DNA of 64,000 bases from CAYGVT01 sp964353355 (GTDB taxonomy: Archaea > Thermoplasmatota > DTKX01 > GCA-020343715): assembly GCA_964353355.1 (NCBI GenBank), contig CAYGVT010000131.1, forward strand, positions 62,001 through 126,000. Direction: 5' to 3'. Below, one piece after another: positions 15,559-23,743 of this stretch (the first letter of the stretch is position 1; each line of letters opens with the position of its first letter). The notes under the pieces were generated by a model. It saw only the letters and a list, made by a program, of their open reading frames with translations. It did no database searches and had not been told where the DNA came from. The translations under genes and the position numbers were made by a program.

Positions 15559-18500
15559 ATGCCAGTCAAGCCAGTGAGGCTCGGGGCCGTTGTGTGTGCC
15601 ATCTCCGTGACCATCATCATGCTCCTCTCTTCCGCGCCCTTGGGGTCCATCACGCTCCCTGAGGGCTCCACGGATGTGAGCGACCCGACGCGGAAGGAGT
15701 CCCAGGCGCCCGCGCAGCTGTCCGCCCCGGTCGGGCTGCCCGGGGTCATCGAGCCGGGCGAACCGATACCTGATGTGCCCGTGGGCGATTCCCCGCCAGG
15801 GAAGGGCGAGCTGCGCAGGCTCGCGGAGCTCGAGGGGAAGTGCATCTTCGAGAACGTGCGGCCGGGGTACTACCGCAACAATTACGGTAGCCTCTGGCTC
15901 CGTTGCGATGGCGCCAGCATCAGGGATACGGACCAGGATGGCCTCAGGCTCTACACGGGCAACCAGCCCGAGCGCACTGTCGAGGAGGCCGACGTCGTGA
16001 AGGTCGATGGCGACCGCCTCTACGTGCTCAACCCCTACAAGGGGTTCATGGTGTTCGACCTCTCCGACCCGCTCCATCCAGCGTTCATCGGTCGAGCACC
16101 CATACTTGGCAACCCGTTCGAGATGTACGTCGTGGGCTCGAAGGCCTACGTCATCGTGACCGCGAGCTACGGCTGGTGGTACCACAACACCTGGCGCGGG
16201 TCCTACGGGATACAGGCGGTCCTCGACGACGGCATCGGCACCGACGAGTCCTTCTACGTCGGCAGCAAGGTGCTCGTCATCGACCTCGCGGACGAATCCG
16301 ACCCGAAGGTCGTCGCGAGGTTCGGGCTCGAGGGTGAGGTGACGGACTCGCGCAGGGTCGGGGACGTCATCTACTTCGTGTCCAACGTCTACGGCTGGTA
16401 TAGGCGGTCGACGGATGGCACGACCGGGGAGGACATGACCAGCGTCATGGCCCTCGACATGGCCGACCCCCGGTCGCCGAGGGTCGAGGACCGCGTCACC
16501 TTCCAGAGCGTCACCAACGTCATCCACGTCTCGCAGCAGTACGTGTTCGTCGCGCAGAACCCCGCGTACCCGGGTAGCTGGTCGGACCGGACTACGATCA
16601 CCATCGTGGACATCCGCGACCCGCACGGGACGATGACGGTCAGGGGTTCTTACGACCTGGCCGGCCGCGTGTCTGACCGTTACCAGCTGGACTGCTATGA
16701 GGACATGCTGCGGGTGGTCAGCTTCGTCAACGCCAACCTGGGCTCGTCGACGCTCGCGGTGCTGGACATCGATGACCCCGACAACCCCGCGATGCTGGGC
16801 TCGCTCGAAATCGCCGACGCGGGCGACCTCATGGCGACGCGGTTCGCGGGAGAGCGCGCGTACACCATCCACTTGCCGAGGCCCGTCAGGACCGACCCGC
16901 TCGACGTCATCGACCTGGGCGACCCCTCGAACCCCAGGCTCTGCGACGTGCTAGAGATCCCTGGCTGGGTCACGCACATAGAGGTGCGCGGTTACCGCCT
17001 ACTCGCGCTCGGTGTCGACAGCACCACCTGGCCACAGGGGGTCTCCATGTCGCTCTTCGACGTGACCGACCCCGACGAGGCGGTCCTCCTCTCCCGCGTC
17101 AAGGTTGGGGACGGCTCCGTCTGGTCGACCGCCAACAACGACCCCAAGGCGCTCACGGTCATCGACGAGCGCGGCCTCGTGCTCGTGCCCTTCGTATCGA
17201 GCGTGAATGACAGATGGTCCAACCCGCAGACGAGCAAGAGCGGCGTCCAGGTCATCGAGTTCGACCTGGAGGACGGGGCCCTGCGCCTCGCTGGCTGCTT
17301 CGAGCAGCCCGACAACGTCATCAGGACCAGGGCGGTCGGCGAGGCCGTCGTCGCCACCTCCTCGTACTACCTGCTCGCGGTCGACCTGGAGAACGTCGGC
17401 TCGCCGGTGGTCGCATCCACCATCGACTTCAGGAGCGAGGTCCTGGACCTGTTCCTCCACGATGGACAGGCCGCAGCGGTCGTCCGCTCGGGCGACGGGC
17501 GTATGCTGGAGCTGCGCACGCTGCGATCCTCTGATACGGAGGCCATGTCCCCCATCGCCTCGGAACGGCTCGGGGTCGCGCATGGCACGTGGGGCTGGCA
17601 GGGAGACGACCTCCTCTTCCTGCACACAGAGTACCTGGGCGGCAGTCCCAGAACGACACTGCAGGCCTACGAGCTGGAGGATGGGGGCATGCTCCGCAGG
17701 GCGGGCGTGTGCACCTTGACCAACATGTACAGCTTCTACACCACCGGCACTTGGCCGACCGCTGGGAGGGAGGGCACCTCCGTGACGAGCTGGCAATCGT
17801 ACGGGACGTGCATCGACGAGGCCGTGCTCCTGCTCAATGGGGTCGTGGTCGTGAAGGACGCGAGCGAGCTCTCCATCATCGACATCCGTGACATCGACCA
17901 CCCATGTGTCCGCAGCCAGTATCATCTGGAGGTGGACTATGTCTTCGACATCAGGGCGATGGGCAGCAGGCTCTTCATCACCTATGGCGAGGCAGTGGCC
18001 GACAGCACGGAGAAGCCCTCCGATCACTATGGCCGAAGGGTCGTGGACAACCGGGAGCGGTACTACCTGATGACGCTCGAGCTCGACGACCTCGAATCGC
18101 CCAGGGCCTCGCACCCGGTCAACATCCCTGGCATCCCCGTCGGTGTCTCGGACGACGGGCAGACGGTCTACACCGTGGCCTACTGGAAGGCGGGGGACGA
18201 TGGGACCTACACAAAGACGCTCAACGTCGTGCGCCTGCTCGGCGTCCTGGCCGTACTATGGAGGGCGATCGAGATCAACATGACCTCGATGGTGGCAATG
18301 GACGGCGACCTCGCCTACGTGCTGACGCCGGGAGCGGACGGCAGCAGGCGCTATTACTACGGTGACATGGACCATTATCTCGGATACTACCCCAACCCCA
18401 GGATCTCATGGCCCTATGGGACGTCCGGACCATCCGAGCTCTGGGTCATCGACCTCGGTTCCTGGTCCGCGGGCAGGGTCATCGCATACACCGAGGTCGG

Positions 18501-18717
18501 CAAGTCGTGCTCTGCCATGTACATCATCGGCGGCTCGCTCGTGCTTGACCTCGGGGACCAGGAGGGGCTCGTGGTCATGCGTCTCGCGGCCATGGGCGGT
18601 ATGAGGCTCGTCGGCAGCTACGAGACCACCGGAGAGGTCAATTCCATCCGCCAGTTCGGCGACAGGGCTTACCTGGCGCAGGGCGAGTTCGGCACGACCT
18701 CGTTCGCCCTGATGTGA
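15559..18717 (+). CDS. Secreted beta-propeller protein (COG4880-like), copy A
   Basis: 1052 residues. An N-terminal signal-type helix (about 8-30) precedes a Pro/Ser-rich linker. From about residue 85 the protein shows the archaeal secreted beta-propeller pattern: VEEADVVKVDGDRLYVLNP, then repeated blades with DLSDPLHPAFIG, IDLADESDPKVVARF, LDIDDPDNPAMLGSL and similar (a hydrophobic strand, then D-x-x-D-P). Such proteins are extracellular; ligands are unknown. ATG 15559 sits 9 nt behind a G6 run; TTG 15550 is less likely. It is a tandem paralog of the next gene; the central propeller is most alike and the C-termini differ more. Confidence 0.82.
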   Translation: MPVKPVRLGAVVCAISVTIIMLLSSAPLGSITLPEGSTDVSDPTRKESQAPAQLSAPVGLPGVIEPGEPIPDVPVGDSPPGKGELRRLAELEGKCIFENVRPGYYRNNYGSLWLRCDGASIRDTDQDGLRLYTGNQPERTVEEADVVKVDGDRLYVLNPYKGFMVFDLSDPLHPAFIGRAPILGNPFEMYVVGSKAYVIVTASYGWWYHNTWRGSYGIQAVLDDGIGTDESFYVGSKVLVIDLADESDPKVVARFGLEGEVTDSRRVGDVIYFVSNVYGWYRRSTDGTTGEDMTSVMALDMADPRSPRVEDRVTFQSVTNVIHVSQQYVFVAQNPAYPGSWSDRTTITIVDIRDPHGTMTVRGSYDLAGRVSDRYQLDCYEDMLRVVSFVNANLGSSTLAVLDIDDPDNPAMLGSLEIADAGDLMATRFAGERAYTIHLPRPVRTDPLDVIDLGDPSNPRLCDVLEIPGWVTHIEVRGYRLLALGVDSTTWPQGVSMSLFDVTDPDEAVLLSRVKVGDGSVWSTANNDPKALTVIDERGLVLVPFVSSVNDRWSNPQTSKSGVQVIEFDLEDGALRLAGCFEQPDNVIRTRAVGEAVVATSSYYLLAVDLENVGSPVVASTIDFRSEVLDLFLHDGQAAAVVRSGDGRMLELRTLRSSDTEAMSPIASERLGVAHGTWGWQGDDLLFLHTEYLGGSPRTTLQAYELEDGGMLRRAGVCTLTNMYSFYTTGTWPTAGREGTSVTSWQSYGTCIDEAVLLLNGVVVVKDASELSIIDIRDIDHPCVRSQYHLEVDYVFDIRAMGSRLFITYGEAVADSTEKPSDHYGRRVVDNRERYYLMTLELDDLESPRASHPVNIPGIPVGVSDDGQTVYTVAYWKAGDDGTYTKTLNVVRLLGVLAVLWRAIEINMTSMVAMDGDLAYVLTPGADGSRRYYYGDMDHYLGYYPNPRISWPYGTSGPSELWVIDLGSWSAGRVIAYTEVGKSCSAMYIIGGSLVLDLGDQEGLVVMRLAAMGGMRLVGSYETTGEVNSIRQFGDRAYLAQGEFGTTSFALM

Positions 18718-18787
18718 AGGGACGGGTGCCCCGCGAGAGGGCCGGCCAGCGTCCCCTCGGATGGCGTGAGGGGGCGGGGCCGCTCCC

Positions 18788-18850
18788 CTCGAGGATTCCG
18801 AGCGCCTCCGCGATGGCGGCGGGCACTGCCCCAAGCGTGGTGCGGGTCAC
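18788..18850 (-). pseudogene. Relic of the 3' end of the DUF531-like gene
   Basis: On the minus strand this stretch reads TTLGAVPAAIAEALGILEG. The intact DUF531-like gene at 22111-22668 ends TALGAVPAAIAEALAGLEA. The match has the same strand and the same position relative to a beta-propeller gene that converges on it. It has no start and no downstream part of the gene. It is best explained as a leftover of a tandem duplication whose unit was beta-propeller gene plus the tail of its convergent neighbour. Confidence 0.75.
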
Positions 18851-18943
18851 TGGCACAGCGTGGACCCCATCATACCACGCCCCGTGGCCTTCCGGGCCGC
18901 CATCGCACCCGCCCGTGCTGGCCACGGTTCGATGGCGAGCCAA

Positions 18944-18956
18944 AAAGATTATACTC
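18944..18956 (+). promoter_or_regulatory. TATA box of beta-propeller copy B
   Basis: AAAGATTATACTC, the only AT-rich segment in the gap between the two propeller genes. It predicts a start near 18977 and a leader of about 27 nt before the ATG at 19004. The second copy therefore has its own promoter. Confidence 0.55.
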
Positions 18957-19003
18957 CCCAGGGACAACGTAGGCACGCGAACCTACTCAGGGGGATGACA
19001 GTC

Positions 19004-22000
19004 ATGAAGGCCGGCACATCCAAGGCATTGCTCATGTTCGTGGCGCTTGCGGTCACCCTTGCCATGGTCACGGCCACCTGGTCGGGCCTTGGCCCTAGCG
19101 GGGGCCACCGCCCGTTCTACGTGGTGTTCCCGGGCAGCGACCTCGACCGGCCAGACGGCCTCCCACCATACGGCGCGGGGGATGGCCCCGTCACCGAGGC
19201 TCTCTCCCCCCTCCCCGACACGGGAGGGGTCGTGGGCATCCCCTCTGTGGCCGAGCTCAAGCGCCTCGCCGAGCTCGAGGGGAGGCAGAACTTCACGAAC
19301 GTCCTCCCGTCGTCCTATTGGTACAACGACCTCTATGCCATGGGAGCGGCAGAGGAAGTCCGCGAAGGGGATACGGACCACACGGCCACCCCAGCGCGTG
19401 AGGTCGAGGAAGCGGACGTCGTGAAGGTCGCGGGCGACCTCCTCTACGTCCTGAACCCCTACCGCGGGCTCATGATATTCGACCTCGGAGAGCCTGACGT
19501 CCCCCGCATCCTAGGCCGGACGCCCGTGCTCGGCAATCCCGTCGACATGTACATCGTCGGGGGCACGGCCTACATCATCATGACGGCGAACAACGGGTAC
19601 TGGTACAGGTTCGCGGTCCGCGCCGTCTCGATGGACGCCATCACCGTCCCCTCGGGCGCGCCGTCGCCCGAGTACTACATCGGCACCCAGGTCCTCGTCG
19701 TGGACGTCAGCGACCCCGCCGCGCCCTCCACCGTCGCCAGGTTCGGCATGCAGGGCTTCGCGACTGACTCGCGGAGGGTGGGAGACGTGCTCTACTTCGT
19801 GTCGACCTACCATGCATGGTACTACACCGAGGTGGAAGGGGAGCCCACGGACCTCACGTTCGTCATGTCGCTCGACCTGTCCGACCCCGAGGACGTGAGC
19901 GTCGTGGACGAGGTGAGCTTCGCGGGCGGGTCGAACCTCATCAACGTCACGTCGTCCGCCATCTTCGTCGCCCAGCCCTCCAGCGGGTGGTGGGAGACGA
20001 CCGCCTCCACCACGATCACCTACGTGGACATCTCCGACCCCGAGGGCATTATCGAGGTCCGCGACTGCTTCGAGGTCTCCGGGGTGGTCCAGGACAGGTT
20101 CCAGATGGACTACTTCGACGGCACGCTCCGCGTGGTCAGCCACCACTGGAACAGGGGCGGGCTCGGCTCGTCCGACCTGTGGGTCCTAGACGTGTCCGAC
20201 CCCGACGACCTGAGCATGCTCGGGAGCCTGGCCATCGACGACGCGGGGACGCTCATGGCCACCCGCTTCGCGGGCGAGAGGGCCTACACCATCCACCTGC
20301 CGCGCAGCATCGACCCGCTCGACGTCATCGACCTCTCGGACCCCTCGAAGCCCAGGCTCACCGACATTCTGGAGATGCCTGGCTGGGTCACCCACATGGA
20401 GGTCCGCGGGATGAGGATCATAGCCCTCGGGGTCGACGACACCCAGGGGCAGCGGGTCGCGGTGACGCTGTTCGACGTCTCCGACCCCGACAACGCGGTC
20501 ATGCTGGAGCGCGTGACGGTGGTCGGCGACCACTCGTGGTCGGGGGCCAACTTCGACCCCAAGGCGCTCACGGTCCTCGACGACGTCGGCCTCGTGCTGG
20601 TGCCGTTCTCGGCCTACTTCCAGGATGCCGCGGGGGATTCCACCAGGTACAGAACCGGCGTGCAGCTCGTCGAGTTCGACCTGGAGGCCGGGACGCTCAG
20701 TCTGGCGGGCTTCTTCGAGCAGCCCGACGAGGTCCTCAGGACGAGGGCGATGAACGACAGGCTCGTCGCCACCTCGACCCAGTACCTCCAGGTGGTGGAT
20801 GCCACGGACCGCGACCTGCCGTTCATCACGGCCTCCATCGAGCTGTGCCCGGTCGTGGAGGACCTCAGGGTCGTCGGCGAGCACGCAGTGGCCGTCGTGC
20901 GCGGCGCCACGGGCGATGCCTCGCTCCGGTCGTATGCGCTTTCCAACCTCGACGTGCTCGCGCCCGTGTCGAGCGTCTCGCTCGGGAGCGGGGTCGCACG
21001 CTGGTACTGGGACGGGCCCGCCCTCCATGCCCTCGCCTGGATGTCCGAGAAGGGCTCCGCGAAGTTCGAGGTGACGACGGTCGACCTCTCCGGGCCAGCG
21101 CACCTGCGCGCGCTCAGCAAGATCGTGTTCCCCTGCGAGGAAGTGCCATACTACGAGGGGGATTCCTCGTGGGACTACCCGTACTACCTCTACGGTGGCA
21201 TCGGGGATGGCTTGTTCTGGAGACCTTACTGGTACAGAAGTTCGAGCGGCTCGGCCCTGCTCGATGGTGGCACGCTCGCCATCGTCCATTCCTCGACGCT
21301 CTACGTCCTGGACCTCTCTGAGGGGAGGGCACCGGCCCTGGCGTCGCGCCTCACAATCGATTCATCGACGGTCGTGGACATCGAGGGCCACGGCGACGTC
21401 CTGTACCTCACGGATTACACCGTCCCTGATGAATACAAATCCGACCCGTACACCGGGGAGAGCGTGGGCGCCTACCGGCTGAGGATGTATGGTCTCACCG
21501 ACCCCGCGTCGCCCGTCGAGATGGCCCCCGTCAACATCCCGGGCACCCCGGTCGGGGCCTCCCCGGCACTCGGGCTGCTCTACACCACCTCGGGATGGTA
21601 CACGAAGGACGGGAGCGGGTACACCAGGACGCTCAACGTGCTCCGCCTCTCGGAGGGCACGGCGACCATGCTCGCCTCCTACGACATAGGGAATTACTCG
21701 ACCGTCGAGGTCGAGGACGGCATCGCCTACCTCGTCGAGATTGACAGCTACGTCGCTTCGCGGTTCTGGGTCGGGTCCCACCTCCAGGACGTCTACGCGC
21801 AGACCACCAACGTGACGGTGCTGGACCTGGCGGCCGGGGAGCGGATGGTCGTCCTCGGTGTGCTGTCCCTCAGCGGCGCCCACTACGGGTTCGCGGTCGA
21901 GGACGGCTACGGCCTGCTCACCTCGTACGACTCATTCTCCGTCTACGTGTTCCACGCCTCGCGCGCCTCGGGCATCGAGCGCCTGGGCCTCTACGAGACA

Positions 22001-22090
22001 TTCCCGAACGTGGTGTCGCTCGACGCGTCAGAGGGCCTGCTCTACCTGTCCCAGGGCATCTATGGCACATCCGTGCTGGACGTTCGCTGA
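19004..22090 (+). CDS. Secreted beta-propeller protein (COG4880-like), copy B
   Basis: 1028 residues. Signal-type helix at about 8-28, then a linker and a beta-propeller with the same landmark sequences as copy A: VEEADVVKVAGDLLYVLNP, MATRFAGERAYTIHLPR, PLDVIDLSDPSKPRL, DPKALTVLDDVGLVLVPF. Divergence is higher in the N-terminal linker and the last third. AGGGGG stands 9 nt before ATG 19004; an ATG at 18995 has no spacer. Probably displayed outside the cell; whether it binds, anchors or enzymatically acts on something is unknown. It converges on the DUF531-like gene with a 20-bp gap. Confidence 0.82.
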   Translation: MKAGTSKALLMFVALAVTLAMVTATWSGLGPSGGHRPFYVVFPGSDLDRPDGLPPYGAGDGPVTEALSPLPDTGGVVGIPSVAELKRLAELEGRQNFTNVLPSSYWYNDLYAMGAAEEVREGDTDHTATPAREVEEADVVKVAGDLLYVLNPYRGLMIFDLGEPDVPRILGRTPVLGNPVDMYIVGGTAYIIMTANNGYWYRFAVRAVSMDAITVPSGAPSPEYYIGTQVLVVDVSDPAAPSTVARFGMQGFATDSRRVGDVLYFVSTYHAWYYTEVEGEPTDLTFVMSLDLSDPEDVSVVDEVSFAGGSNLINVTSSAIFVAQPSSGWWETTASTTITYVDISDPEGIIEVRDCFEVSGVVQDRFQMDYFDGTLRVVSHHWNRGGLGSSDLWVLDVSDPDDLSMLGSLAIDDAGTLMATRFAGERAYTIHLPRSIDPLDVIDLSDPSKPRLTDILEMPGWVTHMEVRGMRIIALGVDDTQGQRVAVTLFDVSDPDNAVMLERVTVVGDHSWSGANFDPKALTVLDDVGLVLVPFSAYFQDAAGDSTRYRTGVQLVEFDLEAGTLSLAGFFEQPDEVLRTRAMNDRLVATSTQYLQVVDATDRDLPFITASIELCPVVEDLRVVGEHAVAVVRGATGDASLRSYALSNLDVLAPVSSVSLGSGVARWYWDGPALHALAWMSEKGSAKFEVTTVDLSGPAHLRALSKIVFPCEEVPYYEGDSSWDYPYYLYGGIGDGLFWRPYWYRSSSGSALLDGGTLAIVHSSTLYVLDLSEGRAPALASRLTIDSSTVVDIEGHGDVLYLTDYTVPDEYKSDPYTGESVGAYRLRMYGLTDPASPVEMAPVNIPGTPVGASPALGLLYTTSGWYTKDGSGYTRTLNVLRLSEGTATMLASYDIGNYSTVEVEDGIAYLVEIDSYVASRFWVGSHLQDVYAQTTNVTVLDLAAGERMVVLGVLSLSGAHYGFAVEDGYGLLTSYDSFSVYVFHASRASGIERLGLYETFPNVVSLDASEGLLYLSQGIYGTSVLDVR

Positions 22091-22110
22091 CGGGCCGGAG
22101 AGGGGACCGC

Positions 22111-22668
22111 TCAGTCGCGTGCCTCGAGACCGGCCAGCGCCTCCGCGATGGCGGCGGGCACGGCCCCCAGGGCGGTGCAGGTCTCGAGGGCGATGCGCCT
22201 CCTGGTAACGTCCAGGTGGTGCTCGGCCAGGCCCAGGACGTCCTTGGGCAGGCCGCGGGGACCGAGGCCGAAGACCAGGCACAGCGAGCGGCCCTCCGCG
22301 AGCCGCTCGGCCGCCCACAGTGGGTCGACCTTCCGGCCCTCCCATGGCTTGGACGTCGTCCCGACCACGAGCCCCAGCTGCGGGGGGAGCCCCTTCCTGG
22401 GGAGCTCGAGCACGAGGAACCTGCCCTTCCGGGCCAGGTCCAGTAGCGCCCCCCCGTCCTCGCCGATCGACGTCGTGGTCGCGAGCCACTCGGCGACCTC
22501 GAGGGGGGTCCGCAGCTCCTTGTCGAACGGGAAGCCCAGGGCCGCCACGTTGCAGTCGAACGCCTGCGCGACCGGGGCCGCCCTGGCCAGCGCGCGGCGG
22601 TGCGCCTCGGCAAGCCTGACGGGGTCGTAGGAGTTGTGGAGGGCCAGGGTCATCCGCCCGCGTCCCAT
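22111..22668 (-). CDS. DUF531-like archaeal protein, possibly SPOUT-fold
   Basis: 185 residues starting MTLALHNSYDPVRLAEAHRR after a short lead, which resembles the archaeal DUF531 family as I remember it. Two later segments, GLVVGTTSKPWEGRKV and LVFGLGPRGLPKDVL, look like the glycine-rich cofactor loops of SPOUT RNA methyltransferases, so an RNA-modifying role is possible but inferred. The ATG at 22668 was chosen because GGAGAGGTGG lies 6 nt upstream; MTLAL at 22653 would be the alternative. A decayed copy of its 3' end occurs at 18.8 kb. Confidence 0.6.
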   Translation of the reverse strand: MGRGRMTLALHNSYDPVRLAEAHRRALARAAPVAQAFDCNVAALGFPFDKELRTPLEVAEWLATTTSIGEDGGALLDLARKGRFLVLELPRKGLPPQLGLVVGTTSKPWEGRKVDPLWAAERLAEGRSLCLVFGLGPRGLPKDVLGLAEHHLDVTRRRIALETCTALGAVPAAIAEALAGLEARD

Positions 22669-22789
22669 GCGCGCGCCACCTCTCCCGGCCATGGCGGTGC
22701 CGCGAGAAAAAGGCTGCTGAACCGGAGAGGGGGGTGCCGTACCAGGCATGCCAGAGCGGCCCGGGTCAGATGTTGAATCGTGGTATATG

Positions 22790-22992
22790 GTAACAAATAT
22801 CATGCCCTGCCAGAACATACCAAAGCAGAACCTATTCAAAATGATATTATTGTCTTTTATTATTGTATCTTAAACGATAATAATTTTGATTAATTCAATA
22901 TCATTGGCTCTCACATCCATTCACGAGATGAATGTTATATTTATATTTTCTGCTATAGATGTTCAATAGTAAAATATTTATATTGTTAAACC
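22790..22992. other. AT-rich island
   Basis: Hand counting gives 28 G/C in 120 bases (23 percent) for 22861-22980, against a GC-rich genome. It is free of usable reading frames. It contains several TATA-like runs (GTTATATTTATATTTT, AAAATATTTATATTG), and GATAATAATTTTGATTAATTC. It separates the minus-strand DUF531-like gene from the hairpin repeat array. It may be a strong promoter region, an unwinding element, or foreign DNA. Confidence 0.75.
22971..22986 (+). promoter_or_regulatory. Candidate promoter facing the repeat array
   Basis: AAAATATTTATATTG at the right edge of the AT-rich island is a strong TATA-like match reading rightward. It would start transcription near 23005, in the GC-rich stretch that leads to the three hairpin repeats. 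Confidence 0.4.
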
Positions 22993-23074
22993 TATACGCC
23001 CGCTGTCGGTGCAACGCGGGCGGTCCTGCGGGGTCGTCCGGCGAGCACCCATGGAGGCGTGGAGGTGGTCCGGT

Positions 23075-23563
23075 ATGGGGCGGGTAACATTCTTCGCATG
23101 CACCCCGGTCCTCGTACTGGTCCTGGGCCTCGCGCCGCCCTCGTCCCCTGGTGCGGCTGAAGGTCCAGGCGGAGGGCCGGCCAGGGATGGACAATCGATC
23201 GGGATGACGCGCGGTCATGTCCCTGGCGTGGCCTGCGCCCCCCACCAGGTGGCCCCGGCCGGTGTCCGGGCCGCTGCCTCGGACCAGGCCGATTGCCGTC
23301 CGGCGACGTTGCGCTCATGGGATCGTAGGGGGGAATTTGGGGAGCCATCGGAGAGGGCGCGCTCCGAGCATTCGCGCCCCGGGGGGTCCGCCTCGAGCGG
23401 CCCCCCGACTTCCCCCCCTCGCAATAACTGGGAAGAATGGGGATTTGGGGTGGCGAATGGAGAGGGTGCGCTCCGAACCATCGCACCCTGGGGGGGCCGC
23501 TTCTGCGGCCCCCCCACACCGCTCACCTCCGCCAACGCATGGGATGAGGGAGATCTGGGGTGA
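23075..23563 (+). CDS. Doubtful secreted protein or remnant with a signal peptide
   Basis: GGAGGTGG stands 6 nt before the ATG at 23075. The first 30 residues (MGRVTFFACTPVLVLVLGL, then APPSSPGAAEG) look like a real signal peptide. After this the frame is low-complexity and from about residue 85 runs through the non-coding-looking hairpin repeats. Either this is a short exported peptide, or the 5' end of a secreted-protein gene that lost its body. No homologous domain seen. Confidence 0.25.
   Translation: MGRVTFFACTPVLVLVLGLAPPSSPGAAEGPGGGPARDGQSIGMTRGHVPGVACAPHQVAPAGVRAAASDQADCRPATLRSWDRRGEFGEPSERARSEHSRPGGSASSGPPTSPPRNNWEEWGFGVANGEGALRTIAPWGGRFCGPPTPLTSANAWDEGDLG
23331..23439 (+). repeat. 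Twin-hairpin repeat, unit 1
   Basis: Begins with the box GGGAATTTGGGG. Hairpin a: 23355-23361 pairs with 23373-23379 (GGGCGCG/CGCGCCC, 7 bp, 11-nt loop CTCCGAGCATT). Hairpin b: six G at 23381-23386 plus CCGC at 23388-23391 pair with GCGG at 23397-23400 and six C at 23401-23406, with one bulged T and a 5-nt loop. Confidence 0.7.
23440..23549 (+). repeat. Twin-hairpin repeat, unit 2
   Basis: Begins GGGGATTTGGGG. Hairpin a: 23464-23470 with 23482-23488 (GGGTGCG/CGCACCC), same length and an 11-nt loop CTCCGAACCAT; relative to unit 1 one C-G pair has become T-A on both sides. Hairpin b: 23490-23500 with 23505-23515, a perfect 11-bp stem closed by TTCT. Confidence 0.7.
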
Positions 23564-23660
23564 GGGACGGACGGGGGGGGTGGGCTCCGGGCCATCGCGC
23601 CCCTTGGGGGCCCATCACGACGGCCTCCACTTCGACCCCCCTTTCGTGGATGCGGTGCCG
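23550..23660 (+). repeat. Twin-hairpin repeat, unit 3 (more diverged)
   Basis: Begins GAGATCTGGGG. Hairpin a: 23578-23584 with 23596-23602, having one G-U type pair at the position that varies between units 1 and 2, and one mismatch. Hairpin b: 23606-23612 with 23622-23628 (GGGGGCC/GGCCTCC, one G-U), 9-nt loop. Confidence 0.55.
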
Positions 23661-23710
23661 TGATGGTCCCCCTTGGGCGATGGACACGCACCTCGAGCGA
23701 GGGACTGCCA

Positions 23711-23722
23711 ACTTTTTTCTAG
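23711..23722 (+). promoter_or_regulatory. T-rich element before the NAD-kinase-like gene
   Basis: AACTTTTTTCTAG. Its centre is about 27 nt before the ATG at 23744, so it can act as TATA box of a leaderless transcript. The run of six T could equally end a transcript from the repeat region. Confidence 0.4.
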
Positions 23723-23743
23723 CCGGGGCTGGATTCCTAGGCG

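Noticed and set aside
15418..16872. Long minus-strand frame opposite beta-propeller copy A (and similar long antisense frames at 4810-6138, 30210-31940, 50875-52206, 53422-55158)
   Set aside because: They are reverse-phase shadows expected in GC-rich coding DNA, with Arg/His/Leu/Gly/Val-rich sense and no family resemblance; the opposite frames are clear genes.
22111..22839. Longer version of the DUF531-like gene beginning inside the AT-rich island
   Set aside because: The extra N-terminus has no family likeness, and the ATG at 22668 has a good ribosome binding site.
23215..23691. Minus-strand 158-residue frame over the hairpin repeats
   Set aside because: The frame is not kept in phase between repeat units, is Pro/Gly/Arg/Ser low-complexity and has no ribosome binding site. 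The stem-loop signal explains the repeat better.
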